NCBI RefSeq assembly: GCF_029227915.1
Contig: NC_079884.1
Location: forward strand, 12,586,001 to 12,650,000
Length of the DNA: 64,000 nt
Direction: 5' to 3'
Source: Hydractinia symbiolongicarpus
Lineage: Eukaryota > Cnidaria > Hydrozoa > Anthoathecata > Hydractiniidae
Shown: positions 1 to 12,400 of the stretch, piece by piece
How the letters are laid out: every line of letters starts with the position of its first letter
How positions within the stretch are numbered: the stretch's first letter is position 1
Position numbers and translations under genes: made by a program
The notes under the pieces: generated by a model
The model's database searches: none
What the model saw: the letters and a program-made list of their open reading frames with translations, nothing else
Told to the model about the DNA's origin: nothing

Positions 1-286
1 CAATTAAAGTTAGTAATAAAAAATTATCAATCCAAAGGATGTACATAACCACACAGCCAAAATTCACCAGCTCGGATTATTTTGTGACCCGAACTCTTCT
101 ATTTAAAGTTCCATCCCTACGGACCAACAGATTTTGTGCCGGTAAGGTATGTTTTAACATTTAAATGAGCAAAGAGATTGGAAACTGGGGTTTATATTGA
201 AAGTTTTGCAGTGAAATATTTTTCGGTCACACTATACCAGTTCACAACCTGGCCTCCAGGACTAATTTACGCAGTCAGCATGTAGA

Positions 287-600
287 GTCCGTAGCTTAGT
301 GGTTATAACTCTCGCACTTTGTGCTGGACATCAGGATTCAATTCCATTTAGCGGCGATTTAACATGGGCGAGTGAATGTTACCATAGCCCCGGGTTAACA
401 CAAGCCATGTGAGGGAAATTGGGGAGGTGGCACACTGTGTGGGCCTTTGGATGTTGTAGGAAGTTGTCTAGTAAGCGCGTAGCATTATAAACTCTAGGAC
501 TCTCCATCTAAGCCATAGTCCCTCCTGGAAATAATAGACAGGGTTTATCCCCCGATATTTGTGAGGCTAGCCATGTAAAATATGCACATCTGTCTATCTC
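287..600 (+). mobile_element. tRNA-derived SINE, copy 1
   Basis: The head resembles a tRNA gene: a box A-like TAGCTTAGTGGTT is followed about 45 bases later by a box B-like GGATTCAATTCC. The body contains GCCATGTGAGGGAAATTGGG and GGTGGCACACTGTGTGGGC. The same head and body recur in reverse orientation at the right edge of the window, so this is a dispersed repeat and not a functional tRNA gene. The 3' boundary is approximate, taken from where similarity to the other copy ends (around GGCTAGCCATGTAAAATATG). Confidence 0.75.
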
Positions 601-690
601 TATATCGTAGGCATCAAAGAAATCTGGGGGTAAAGTTTACCAGTTTTTTAAATTATCAGAAAACATGAGTACGCAAGGCGTATGTATAAT

Positions 691-1862
691 TTATTTTGTT
701 GATAAAATAAAATTTTTTAGAAATTGTATTTCAGTTGACAACTTCTGCATAATTTCTTGAAGCTGTTCTTTCATGGATTTTATTTCACTTAGTTCGTGGC
801 GTAATGATGAACGCTGGAAAATCCGCCATCTTTGATTTAACATATCTTCCGTTTCCTTGCTTTCGTCATCAAGAGATTCAATAACAGACGACAAATTCGA
901 ATTTGTTCTATCCAATGCGATCAACATTGCTGTCTAAAGTAACATAAACAATAGATCAAGGATAAAATGTTTACACAGCCATATTTTTTTCACTTCGATA
1001 TGGCAGATATACATCAAAACAGACTCCTGGAAACGAAATCGCTACCAAGTACCGTGCAAGTCAATTAAATAAGTCTTTTTTAAAAACAAACAATGCAGTA
1101 TAAGAAAAATAACATTTGATGAACCTGGAAGTGATGTTAGGTCTTGATAAAGTGGGTGGCTGGGGTTAATAGAAGAGAGGAAATTATATTATGTCAACTG
1201 GTGTACATTCTCCCCAAAAAGTAAACCAAAAAGCTATATACTACTTGCATTCGGTTGTCAAAATCTCAAACCCTAACGGCTCTAAAAAATCTCTTTTGCG
1301 AATCATTGTTTGTTTAAAGACATACAAAATCTTTGAATGTCGCCCGTGTTAGTTTTACCTTGTAGGATTCAAATCTTTCTTGTGACTCTCTTATCATCTG
1401 CTTAGCTTCATCGGTAGCTGCTATGATCTGGGTGGCTTGCAATTTATGTTGTTTCTTTTTCCCCTTTAACTTTCTAAGAGTTTCTTTGAGTTCTTTCACA
1501 GCCTTCATTTTCCTATCTCTCTCCCAGTGTAACAATTTTACATTCCACGACGTATTTCCCCATCTTTTGTCTTCTACACTTGCTTTAGTTTGAATTCTTT
1601 TTCTTCGAAGGACTAAATTTCGAAATAATCGACTTTGTTTTTGAATTTTATTTAAAGCTGGTATATCAAGCAAAGGCTGTATCATATCTCGCTCACTTCT
1701 GACTGCTTGGACATTTTTTTCGCTTTTTTGTGGCTCTGTACGTGAAGAATCATTAAGTTGAATTTCTTCATATGGTCGTTCTTCAGCAAAAGCTAATTTT
1801 ACATCCACATCTCCGTCAAAGCAATGAGAGGAATAATCGACATATTCAAAACTCTCGTCCAT
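691..1862 (-). CDS. Coiled-coil protein of unknown function, two exons
   Basis: Exon 1 is 1326-1862, starting at a true ATG (MDESFEYVDYSS) and ending at a GTATGT donor in phase 0. Exon 2 is 691-933, opening after a TTTAG acceptor in phase 0 and ending in a stop. The joined protein is 259 aa. The N-terminal third is acidic and polar. From about residue 85 it becomes a Lys/Glu-rich helical region (KELKETLRKLKGKKKQHK), and exon 2 continues with a heptad-like segment (HELSEIKSMKEQLQEIMQKL), so a coiled coil is likely. There is no signal peptide or membrane segment. The bases just before the ATG (AAACAGCA) could be a splice or trans-splice acceptor. I do not recognise the family; axonemal or centrosomal coiled-coil proteins are only an analogy. 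The 392-bp intron holds nothing notable. Confidence 0.6.
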
Positions 1863-3285
1863 TGCTGTTTTTGAAAGTCGTTTTAATTATGGAGAAACAA
1901 TGTAAGGAAGGCATTACAATGTCACTATAAAGGTATCATCCCATTGCAGTGAGAATACGTAAAGGCTGGGTGTAAGGAGAAGTAAAAATATTGAAAAGCG
2001 GTTTTCCCGCTCTTTTAGAAATAGACTTATTTCCATATTTATTTTCGTTCTGCGGAATATACATACCAACATACAAAATAACATAAAAACAAGATTAGTT
2101 TTAAGCAAATTTTCTTGGAATGTTCTTGCTTAATTTTGTCACATTTTAAGCTTCTATCGTAGATTGTATTTGTTAAAAAAATATTTAAAATTTCAAAATG
2201 TAAGGTTAAAAAAAAGGATGATATTCTAATTCTTATATTTTGTATTCAGAGCGCCATCATTTTTCCTTGGATCACTTCACAATGCAATTTAAAATTATTA
2301 TCAAAAAAAAAAAACACAAAATAGTTACTCGAACGGTTCCGACATATTGCCTAATACTGCTGACAATAATTTCTGTTAAATTTTGCCCATGAAATAATAA
2401 GTTAAAAAACAATGTAAACATTTTTATGAGGTCAAAAACAAAATATTTGGTTTTATATTTTCACAAATTTACATCGGAAGAATTTCATGGAGATTATTTT
2501 CTGTGAAAATAATGTATAGGGAGATGTGGTTTTGATGATTGGTTAATGGAGACATCGATTTTGATGACGTCAGCGAGGAAAACCCATCCATGCAAAAAAC
2601 ATTTTAGGAATTTGTTACGTCGTTACTTCTATTGTGTAGACCTTAAAAAGCTGACCAAAATTTTAAACATTAACCTGCTGGTTCCGAAACAGGTGGGTTT
2701 TCAAAATTTGGGAAATATAGCTATTTTGATCTTAGGTGGCTCCTATTTATCCACGCGGGAGATGACGGCAGTTATTTTTTCACAGGTTTCCATACTATTG
2801 ACGTCAGTTTAATGTTAAATACACAGAAAGGTTACTAAAATGGACAATTTAGGCATGTGCATATTTGGCTATTTCAAAACACACCCAATTTGCCTGTCAG
2901 ATCAAATATCAATAGGTATGACACGAATTTAAGATTAATTGATCTGCATTAAAATTTAGTTAGGATAGCGAGCTAAGTAGCTGGTCTGATTATTATGGAA
3001 CAGCGTTTGCCAAACATTCATTTTTATTACATCAGTTCGAGGAATTTTAACCGTTTTTTGTCCCCTTTAAAAACATAAGAAGTTATAATCATTTCATACA
3101 TGTCAACTTATAATAGAAATTTATAAAAAAATTTGAAGTACTAAATTCGCGCCTAGAATTAATAGAGAATTTCAGCTTTCTTTTTTAATATTTCGCAGCA
3201 TAATCCTTACAAAGCTAGGAACAACTATTTAACAGAAAAATATATAATTTTATTTCATTTATTTATGAATACGGGTTCGTTTTGT
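1863..3285. other. Intergenic interval
   Basis: I see no supported gene. TGACGTCAG-like words flank roughly 2562-2808 (2565-2573 and 2799-2807), which may be a degenerate repeat, but I could not define its ends. AATAAA-type signals on the minus strand near 3245-3265 could serve the terminal exon that ends at 3286. Confidence 0.4.
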
Positions 3286-3986
3286 TTAAGCGTGCTTCTT
3301 CTTTCCTTTGGATTTTTTTACCAACTTTTTTAAATGCTTTTTACTAGATGCTTTAACTTTTCCTGATTTACCTTTTTTCTTCTGTGGTGGTGGTGGAGCT
3401 GGCTCTTCCACACCTGGAGCAGGTGCTGGTGGAGCTGGTGCTGGTGGAGCTGGTGCTGGTGGTTCTATCGCTGGTGGAGCTGGCGCTGGTGGAGCTGGCG
3501 CTGGTGGGGCCGGCGCTGGTGGAACTGGCGCTGGTGGAACTGGTGCAGGCACAGGTGGGAGCACGGGCGGTGCAGGAGCAGGGGTACAGTTAGGATTGTA
3601 GTTGGGGTCGGATGGGTCAAGGCAAACTGGCAGTGCAGGTGGTGGAACGCCAGCAGGAGGCGGTGGAACAGGTGCAGTGGATCCTTCCTCTTCCTCTTCA
3701 TCTTTGTCCTTTTCATCATCGTCTTCATCATCATCACCTTCACTATCTCCACCATCAGGTTTTTTTTCTTCTGCTTTTTCGTTGGAGGTTGTAATGGTTT
3801 TTTTACTAGCATCTTCTTCCTTGGTTACTTTTGAGTCTCCCTCCTCTTTTTCCCCGTCTTCCTCTGAGCTTCGTTTGCCAATTTTCCCCTTTTTAGAATG
3901 TTTTTTATTTACCTTTTTCTTGATTTCTTTTTTTGGTTCTTCTTCGTCTTCTTCTGGCTCTGACACAGCATCTTGGTCTGGTTCTT
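3286..3986 (-). CDS. Alternative terminal exon 3 of the secreted Lys/Pro-rich gene
   Basis: The exon opens after an AATAG acceptor in phase 1, reads EEPDQDAVSEPEEDEEEP and ends at a stop, giving 233 residues plus the split codon. In order it has an acidic block, a Lys-rich block (KKVNKKHSKKGKIGKR), a second acidic block, a Pro/Ala/Val repeat region (PAPAPPAPAPPAPAPP) with two cysteines (PVCLDPSDPNYNPNC), and a very basic tail ending KKSKGKKKHA. It has no signal peptide or nearby ATG, so it must be spliced to upstream exons. The phase 1 donor at 7059 fits and would give a 413-aa secreted protein. Splicing to the nearer exon 4140-4486 would need a phase 2 donor there (GA before GTAAAT) and breaks the frame, so I favour mutually exclusive last exons. 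The antisense strand gives a long Gly-rich ORF that is only a shadow. Confidence 0.55.
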
Positions 3987-4139
3987 CTATTAAATAGAGT
4001 TAGACAACAATCCAAGCGAGATAGAACAGGGAAATGAGAAAACCAAAATATCATAAATTGAATCATATGTAAATTTATTAAACACATAAAATGTCCAGAC
4101 TTAACTAAAAACTTCTATCTATCAATTTACTGCGTATAT

Positions 4140-4486
4140 TTACTCATTTTGTTTTAAATGGCTTGTGGATTTAGTATGAGATTTAGCATGTTGAACAGAA
4201 GGAGCGTTTGGAGTTTGAGAGATTTTGTTGACCGTATGCGTTAGCACGGTTCCCTTCTTGTTAGATTTAATCGCTTTTGCCAACATGCTCTTTCTGGATC
4301 CGTCTTGCTTAAGATGACTGGTTGACTTAGTATGGGATTTAGCATGTTGAATGGTAGGAGCATTTGGAGTTTGAGAGATCTTATTAACTGTGTGTGTCAA
4401 CACAGTTCCCTTCTTGGAAGATTTCTTTAACTTCTTTTTAGGTAAGTTTTTAGGTTCTTCTTCTTCCTCTTCAATTTCATTTTCAT
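4140..4486 (-). CDS. Alternative terminal exon 2 of the secreted Lys/Pro-rich gene
   Basis: The exon opens after a TTCTAG acceptor in phase 1 (DENEIEEEEEEPKNLPKKK) and ends at a stop after LKQNE. It contains two tandem copies of a module of about 45 residues with the core GTVLTHTVNKISQTPNAP followed by QHAKSHTKSTSHLKQ. The same module occurs once in the terminal exon at 5669-6546. Joined in phase to the exon ending at 7059 it would give a 295-aa protein. It has no polyproline segment of its own, unlike the other two terminal exons. The entry phase, the acidic start followed by Lys-rich sequence, and the shared module indicate exon duplication within one gene. A separate gene is the alternative, but no upstream ATG or signal exon is visible between 4487 and 5668. 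Confidence 0.5.
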
Positions 4487-5019
4487 CTAGAAGAAGAACG
4501 TTGCTTCTTTAAATCGATTATGTGTTAATAAAGTTGTTTGGGCTTAATAGCTTTCCTTCTTTTATTGTTAGTTGCGTGTGTTAGTTTATCTTGAGTGACT
4601 AAAATCTCTACACTATTTCTGTCTTACTAATTTCATTACTGCTGAGGTACATGATAGCAGCAGATACACTTGAAAAGTTTGAACTAATGACAGATCTTTT
4701 GGTTTAAGACTGTTCTTACATTCATATATTTTTTACTGATTATTCTAACTAACCATGGACCGTAGCAAGATGTTGAAGGTTGTGGGGGAAAAATGCCTCA
4801 CCATTTAATCGGCGTTTTTGCTATTTTCAGGAAAATAATTGCGACTTATTTACGGTGGTCAAGACGAGAAAAGTTAAGACACAAAGGCACTCTGCAATCT
4901 ACAAGTTTGCTGATAAACAAATGCTATACTTATTTTGCATTGAGGTTAATAACAAAAAATCGAAGATATTAGAGTACAAATGTCAAAAATAAGGTGCTGT
5001 CTGTCAATTTATGCATCTT

Positions 5020-5250
5020 ATTTGTACTAATTTTATGTCCGCGTGTATTAATTTTCGCGAAGTGAAAAAAGATTTATTTCACGCGTATCAATTTTCGCTT
5101 TTATCATTTTGCGCGCAAGTTAGAATTACTTAACAAATCACATAAAAAGTGAACTTCAGGATTTCAGGCAACCTAAGATGCATTCTTTTCGCGCGAATAA
5201 ATATTTCGTGCAAAAGCGGAAAGTAGAACGCGCAAAAATTAGTACGAATA
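5020..5250. mobile_element. Short inverted-repeat element (MITE-like)
   Basis: A segment of about 230 bp is bounded by TTTGTACTAATTTT on the left and AAAATTAGTACGAAT on the right, which are imperfect inverted repeats. The interior is rich in TTTTCGCG and CGCG words. Related CTAATTTTCGCG sequence recurs near 11970, 20480 and 31030-31280, so it looks like a dispersed family. Nothing in it is coding. Confidence 0.4.
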
Positions 5251-5668
5251 TGGCAATTCCTCGACATTATACTGCTGATATATTTCTTTTGCAGCTAAGC
5301 GTGACTACAGCCATACAACGTGAGAAGTCTTACAAAAATAATTGTTATTGATATAGCACAAAATATAAATGTGAAGGAAATATTTTTTATACAAAAAAGA
5401 ATCCATTGTAATTAACTAGAAAAAGAAGAAGAAAAAGAAGAAGCGATAATGTCTAATGAGAGAAATTAGTTTATGGATTAGTTTATTTCCTTTTTAATTT
5501 TTATTTCTTATTATTATTACTTTCTGAAACATTATGATTTCACGGGACTGAATCCGTTTAAAGTTTAAAGATAATTAACCATGACGTTAAATGGAGACTG
5601 TTATAAAAAATTCTCTTCTGAGTACCCCCTGCTGTTCGTTGCTTCACGTTCTTGACATAGAAGGTTTA

Positions 5669-8600
5669 TTACTGACCAATGAACTGACTTAACCTCTTTT
5701 TTGATTTCTTGGCCTTTTTCTTCAATGACTTTGAGGTTTTAGCATACTTAGATTTTCCTTTTTTGACCTTCTTCTTAAATGGTGGTGGTGGTGGAGGCGG
5801 TGGCGGAGGTGGTGGAGGTGGCTCGGTTGGTGGTACTGGTGGTTCAGTTGGGGGTGGAGGTGGCGGTGGTGGAGGTGGAGGTGGTGCTGGTGCTGGCGGT
5901 GGTGGTGCGTCTGGGGGTGGTGGGGGTGGATATTGAGGTGGTGGAGGTGGTGGGTACTCTGGTGGAGGATATGGATATGGTGGCGCCACAGGTTGTTGCT
6001 CTTCTTCGCCACTTTGTTCATCATCTTCTTCCTCGGGTGTCTCTCCTCCATCTCTTTGTTCAGCTTCTTCTGGCTGTTCATCTTCTTCACCATCAATGGA
6101 AGCTGGTTTTTTCCCATGCTTTGCCTTCTCTGCTGGCGCAGCTTTTGCAGCTTCTTCTTCTTCATCGTCATCATCATCATTCTTGGTATGTTTAGCTTTA
6201 CCTTGCTTTATCTGTACTTGCTTAGTGACCTCTGGTTCACCATCCTCTTCTTCATCGTCATCATCATCACCTTCCTTATTATACTCATCCAACAGAATGG
6301 ACAGCAAGCTTCGTCGTTTTCTTTCGCCATTTTGTTTCAAGTGGCTTTTAGACTTAGTATGAGATTTAGCATGTTGAATAGAAGGAGCGTTTGGAGTTTG
6401 AGAGATTTTGTTGACCGTATGCGTTAGTACAGTTCCTTTTTTATGAGACTTCTTTTGCACTTTTTTATGCTTTTTTACTTTCTTTTCCTCTTTAACCTCC
6501 TTCACTTCTTCTTCGCCATCTTCACCGTCTTCTCCGTCTAATTGTTCTAAAAATCCATACCGTAATTAACGTTTTTTTTTGTGTTGATAATTATACATAA
6601 ATCGTGTGAATGTGCTGCCATCTGTGCTTGGATGATAGTTATATATGCGTGAATGTGCAGACGTTCTGGTGAATCTTGATCAACTTTAGTTTTAGTGTGA
6701 AAACTCATTATTCTTCATGTGTGTCCGTGTAGGGTATCTTTGCGTTATAAGCGCGTGTTAACATATGAAAAACTATAAGACTATCCTACGTTAGCGTCTT
6801 TCTTTCTGATAATAGTTAAATATAGATCTTACTACATACGGTGGATGCTCTTGAATAGGTTATATATAATTTGCAACAACTTTAACTAATCTAATTCAAC
6901 CTCAACTCAGTATGTGTGTAGGTAATTATAAGTAAAAGAAAATGTAAGCGATAAAAAAAATATATATAAGTAAGGCATGTATAACATAGCGTAAAGTATT
7001 GAGATGAAATGTAGATGGAAATAGACTGAAGTATGTCACTTAAAATAGTTAAACTCACCAGCGGAGCCATCATCATCTTCGTCAGCTTTTGCTGGCGGTG
7101 GTGGTGGTGGAAGCTCTGGTGGTGGAGGAGGTGGTGGTGGAGGAGGTGGTGGGACCTCTGGTGGAGGTGGTGGTGGATACTCTGGTGGTGGCGGTGGTGG
7201 AACCTCTGCTGGTGGTGGTGGGGCTTCCGCTATAATAAAAAAAATTATATATAAATATATATATATACATAAAAGTTAATCTAATAAACAATATTGTGAA
7301 AAAAGTTCAGTTATATTTACCTGGTGGTGGACAATCCCAGATTTTCTCTGCGTCGTTCCATACTCCCCCGTCGCATGGCGGCGGTGCGGGAGGTGGTGGG
7401 CCGGGAAGTTTAGTCCAGCCTGGTGCTGGTACTGGTGGTGGGGGTGGAGGTGGAGGTGGAAAGCCTGGGGGTGGTGGAGGGGGTGGCGGAGGTGGAGGTT
7501 CGAATTGGCTGTCTCCTTTGTTTGAATTAGCTGCTTTTGCGTTCTTTGGGGCTTTTTCTCCGATTTTCTAGATGTATAAATGATGTTTTATATTGACAGA
7601 TGTTCAGTAGAGATGAGAAAGATGTTTTGGGCAGGCATCATTCTATGTGGAAAAATACGCCACATACCCAAAATTCAGAATCATATTTTTATCGGAAAAA
7701 AACCAAGTTACTTTGCCACAATAATTCTATTATGTCAAGATAAGATAAAAGCATGTTCTGAGGGTTAATACCGTCTTGTCGTTGGGGACAAAATTGTTTT
7801 TTTTAGACCTGGCAAAAATACAGTGTAAAAGTATTACAATTACAAATAAGCTTACCTTCACTTTAATTTCTGAAGAAAGGCCACCTGATTTTGCATGAGC
7901 TTTGTGGTGTTTATGCTTCTTAGCTAAATAAACAGAAAGTTAAAGAAATCAATAATCATTAATGCTATGTCTAAAGTCCAATCTTTTGGTGCAGTCATTT
8001 TAAGTTTATGCGTGCATTTCTGTTTCCAGTATACATTGTACTGCTTGGATGCACGACTGCGCATCGCTAAGTATGCCGTACTTAACTTAATGTATCTTTA
8101 ATTTTGCGTATTATGGCAAAATTTTCTAATCTCGCCAAAATTTATTTTCTCAAATTCTCAAAATATTTTTATTTTGGAAACTAAGATAGGAAATTATTTT
8201 ATTTTAAATGTTATGTAAAATAACCGCGAGAAAGACTTGAACCTGCTTCATGCTTATAAAAAATCAATACCGTCTCACGGATTTTTAGGCCATGGTCTCT
8301 AGAATCTAAATTTTATAGGTTTTTGTAATCCCTCTGGGAACCTAAATTAGACGCAATTGGTTTTTAGGCCTTCCAGAAAATTTAAGATATATTTATTTCC
8401 ACCTGTAATATTGATTATGGCTTTTCTCAAAAAAAATATTCTATCCAGACTACCTCGTCCCCATGGCTCTTTTTCTCTTTCTGACCTCAAACGGCGGAGA
8501 TTGTCAGAAAAAGAAAAAGGGCTCTGGGAACGAGTTTGGTATCCGGACTTACAAGAAAAGCTTTTAGGTGAACATTTTGCAAAGAAATTATTTGTTTTTT

Positions 8601-9410
8601 GTTATAGATTTTTTTAGTTTTTTAGTTATTTTAACTATATGACAGCGTAGCTTGTAATTAAGATAGATAGCTATATCTCCCTAATTTAACATTAAAATAT
8701 TGCACTTTTTTATAAGAACTTTTTTTAATAACACCGAGGCTAAGAATTGTTAAAAAATAAAAACAAAAAAACAACAATAGTAAGGCCTAAAATTTACTGT
8801 TTTTTTCTTTTTTCCTGAAAAGCACAACAAAAAAGGAGACATATTCAACACAGCATATTTCACAGAATCAATGTTGCGATTTTACAATATCCATATACAC
8901 GGGGGACGAGAATAGGTTTACCATATATTTAAAATAAAATCGTAAAAAAAAAACGTGTAAATATATTGAGAAATAATTCAAAAGCAAACAAAAATAAACT
9001 AGTCTAGTTGCTTGTGATTTCTAAATATTTTCGCCACAAAGTTTGTTTTAAAAATAATTAGACTACTCTTTGTGCAAGCGGTTGAGCTCCCTACGTCGTC
9101 TTTTCATTCAAAACCTATTTTTAAAAAATTTGAAAAGCATAAGAGAATTCCATTAGTTTGACAGCTAATTGTAAGTTGAAGGTAATACATACAAATAACT
9201 TTATCATTATTTTTGGCGAGTTGTATGTAACTGCCGAGTTATAAATTGTAATTCATTCGACGGTATTTCTGTCCGAAAAGTCTAATAGAATAACATAGCA
9301 CATAGAGTATAATATAGTATGCCAACAACCGTAAAAAGATATAAATTATTCTTACCAGAAACAATGGCGCACACCAAAACGCCCAAAAGGACGATTTGCA
9401 AAAATCTCAT
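5669..9410 (-). CDS. Secreted Lys/His/Pro-rich structural-type protein, five exons
   Basis: The exons are 9356-9410, 7856-7923, 7321-7567, 7059-7229 and 5669-6546; all junctions are GT-AG and agree in phase, giving 472 aa. Exon 1 is a signal peptide (MRFLQIVLLGVLVCAIVS). Exon 2 is Lys/His-rich (KKHKHHKAHAKS). Exons 3 and 4 are mostly proline, with one Cys pair (CDGGVWNDAEKIWDC) and short PPPE[YV]PPPP repeats. Exon 5 has an acidic start, the THTVNKISQTPNAP module, poly-Asp/Glu stretches, a long polyproline block and a basic tail ending KKSKKRLSQFIGQ. The protein is probably an extracellular or secretory-granule structural component. In a cnidarian one could think of nematocyst or periderm matrix, but that is inference from composition only. 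Two further phase 1 terminal exons lie downstream (3286-3986 and 4140-4486). The bases before the ATG (AACCTAG then AGAGAG) could be a splice acceptor for a 5' leader. Confidence 0.65.
8451..8539. mobile_element. Fold-back element of the CTCGTCCCCAG family
   Basis: The arms ACCTCGTCCCCATGGCTC and GGGCTCTGGGAACGAG are inverted, and inside them CTTTTTCTCTTTCTGAC pairs with GTCAGAAAAAGAAAAAG. The whole segment can fold into one long hairpin. It lies in an intron of the secreted Lys/Pro-rich gene. Similar ends occur at 10891, 18781, 19502, 19600 and 20652. Confidence 0.55.
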
Positions 9411-12400
9411 CTCTCTCTCTAGGTTTCGACTACAACGCCAAAAAAGATAAATGTTTTATTTCTATTTTTTTTTTCACCGGAAAAAAACAATTACTCAAGG
9501 TAAAAAAAAAATCTATAAATAATTAATGAAATACAACCAGTTTTTTCTATTAAGTGGGCGACCAAGCGTGTACACATATGCAATATCGCTTGTGAGCTCA
9601 CCTCAGCTTTGCTAAAATATTTTGTTTAATTCACTTTCTGTATGATTTTGATTTACTTTCGGTATGATTTGGTACCAGGCTCCTTGCCATAACATTTGTA
9701 ATAATTTAAAAGGTTGCCAAATACTTCTTTCCCAGGGCACCTTACATTCCCTGCTATGAAACATAGGTACGGGAATGAGGTTGCTTAACATATTCTTGAA
9801 CTTAGAAAGCTCTGCAACCTCCTTCCTAGACCAAAAATAAAAAATAAACAGGAACTGGGAATTATCCTTAAAGATATCGCAAGAAAATTTTCAACGACGC
9901 GGAATCAGCGCCCCATGCAGAAAAGCAGCTACTCGTATGGCAAAACAAAATGTGGCTTGGTTATCACTGACCTAATACATTAATATGTCGATAAATGGCC
10001 TTTTTTAATTTTGTTAAGTCTTATAGAATCTATATCTATATCGTGGAATAAACCCATTAAAAAGCACTGAGGAAATCAAGTTTGTGTATGGGACACAAAC
10101 TCGTCTGACATAATATTTCCACAAGTTAATATAACCTTATAAACTCATAACCGGGTTGTTTTAAACTCGTTTTCAGAGACAAAAGGAAATAGGAACATCC
10201 ATCATACCCTCCTTCCCAGGTTTTTTAAAGTTGATCGTAAGTTGACAGAGCATAAACACTTGTAGAAGAAGTGCTGATGGGTAAAATATTTCACACCATG
10301 TTCGATCAGGCAAAAAAAAAAAGTGTTAAGCAAATTCGTCTCCAGACCTATTGGGTTTCTATATTTATATGGAAAAAATTAAAAAGATCGAGGAAGAGGT
10401 TGTGTGTTACGGAGCTAAAAATTTTGCCCAAATAAGGATAACTCAGTTTTTCTTTGTTTAAAAAAATACGCTTTAATAAGAACCTAGTTTATAAGAACAT
10501 TGAGGCATAGGTTTTGCCCAAAATAAAGAACATAAAAGTGTTATCCGCTTGAATTTCTTCATAGATTATAAAATAAAATAATTTACGTCTAGAATTAGGA
10601 AGAAAGAATTATTTCCAAACAGTTTCTTGTTTTTTACTAGTACACGTGTATGTTTTTACAACAACATTATTTTGACATTATCTGGGTTTTTTTTTCAATC
10701 CTGAAAATTATGCATCATCAATCGTTAAATTTGATCGTATATTTCGCTACATTTCGGAAAGAGCATAAAATAAGAACATGTAAGGCTGAGAGAGTTTGAA
10801 AAAAATAAGCACATCCAGCTTCAGCTGAAAATTACTTTTTATATAAAAGAAAACACAAGAACGAAAGGTTTTAAAAATATTTGCTGCATCCAATCTTGTC
10901 CCCCGGACTTGTTAGGCTTTTTATATTTAGACGGCCTGAACATGTTTGTGCAAAAAATATAAAAAGCCCAACAAGCCCTGGGGACGAGATTGTGTTTCAT
11001 CCTGATGCGCGAAATAAAAAAAATATTATCTGTGAATGGATTATAAACAATCTTTGTAAGAGTTTTTCATTCAACTATGTTTTAAGTTTACTATATTGTA
11101 TCACCGACACAATAATAACAAAATGCTGACATCAGCATCTTTCGGCTTTTAACGGAATAATAAGGAAACAAGTGAATATGACATAAAACACCAATTATCG
11201 CATCCGTTCATCAAGCTCCAACCAGTGGTAATAATAGTTTTTCGACATGACGAGGAACTGAGGGTCTGGAGAAAAACAAACTACTTTTTTTGCAAAATTT
11301 TACTTATTACTTAAAATAATTGTATACGATTGCTAATGATAACGAATGATCACATCTCCAAATCACAGTCAGGATTAAAACTTGTGATTGATAGTGGATA
11401 AGGGTTTTTTTTTCTTTCACTGAGATTTTTGTAAATTCTAATTTTCTTGCAGAGTTCAACAAACAGAAACATGTGAAGCAGAGCCATATCATTACAAAAA
11501 CTGTTCACTAAATTTCAACATATACGTACACGTAACTAAATTTAAATATTTTCAAAGTCTCAATTATCTTGGTCTCAGTTATCCATAACATGCAAAAATT
11601 CATCAAAAATAACGTCATAAATACAAAAGAAATATGGCTAAATCAGAAACAAGGATAAACATTATTAATCTGACTAAATCGCCCATGATGGAGAACAAGA
11701 ACGTACCTGCAACTGGTAACTCCCGAAATATTAAAGAAATTGAAAAAGTAGATTGACGGGTCTCTGGATGAAAAGAATTTTAAAGATATACAGCGTCCAG
11801 GCTCTACATTTTCAGATAAGCTCAGAAACGTTCCGATTGAAATCAAAAATTATGTTTCTTTTACAAAAAACGTGTACAACAAATTTCTGATTTCGTAAAA
11901 TTGATATTTTAGGAGTGTAAAACACCCTCCCTCACAAAGAATGACTAAATTACTACCTGGTTTTAACTAATTTTCGCGTTTGCTAACTTTCGGGGTTTTG
12001 TTGTGCCTCTGTTTAACATATAGTTCACGAAATAAAATATACGCAAAATTTGTCTGAAAACTAATATACGCGATAACCAGTACGGTCAAGGTCATTCCTT
12101 ATTTCAGTAAGGTTTAACTCATTTAACGCGATTTTAAATTTAACGCGTTTTCCATTTTGACGTTAATTAACTACTTAACAACGATAAAAAATTAACATTT
12201 CTAATTTATGTCAGCACTCAGCAAATGCCGACACAATTACCGACACAAATGTCGACGTGTTAACAAAACAGGCAGGCATATAAAATTTCACGTTTGACAA
12301 TTTCTGCAAACGTAAAAAAAAATTGAAACAAAAAGGCTGAACATATTTTGTCATTTCTAATTTTCTGTTATTTCATTAAACGTAACTCTCTTTAAAATGT

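Noticed and set aside
287-358. Functional tRNA gene
   Set aside because: It has A- and B-box-like motifs, but I could not form an acceptor stem, and the sequence continues into a repeated SINE body found again at the right edge.
3308-3997. Long plus-strand Gly-rich and Ser-rich ORFs
   Set aside because: They are the antisense of Pro/Ala- and Glu/Asp/Lys-rich coding exons; GC-rich repeats keep the opposite strand open.
3905-4087. Splicing of exon 4140-4486 directly into exon 3286-3986
   Set aside because: The only usable donor before the stop (GA before GTAAAT) is phase 2 and would shift the downstream exon into a frame that stops early.
5709-6427. Plus-strand Gly-rich, Phe-rich and Ser-rich ORFs
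   Set aside because: They are antisense shadows of the terminal exon of the secreted Lys/Pro-rich gene.
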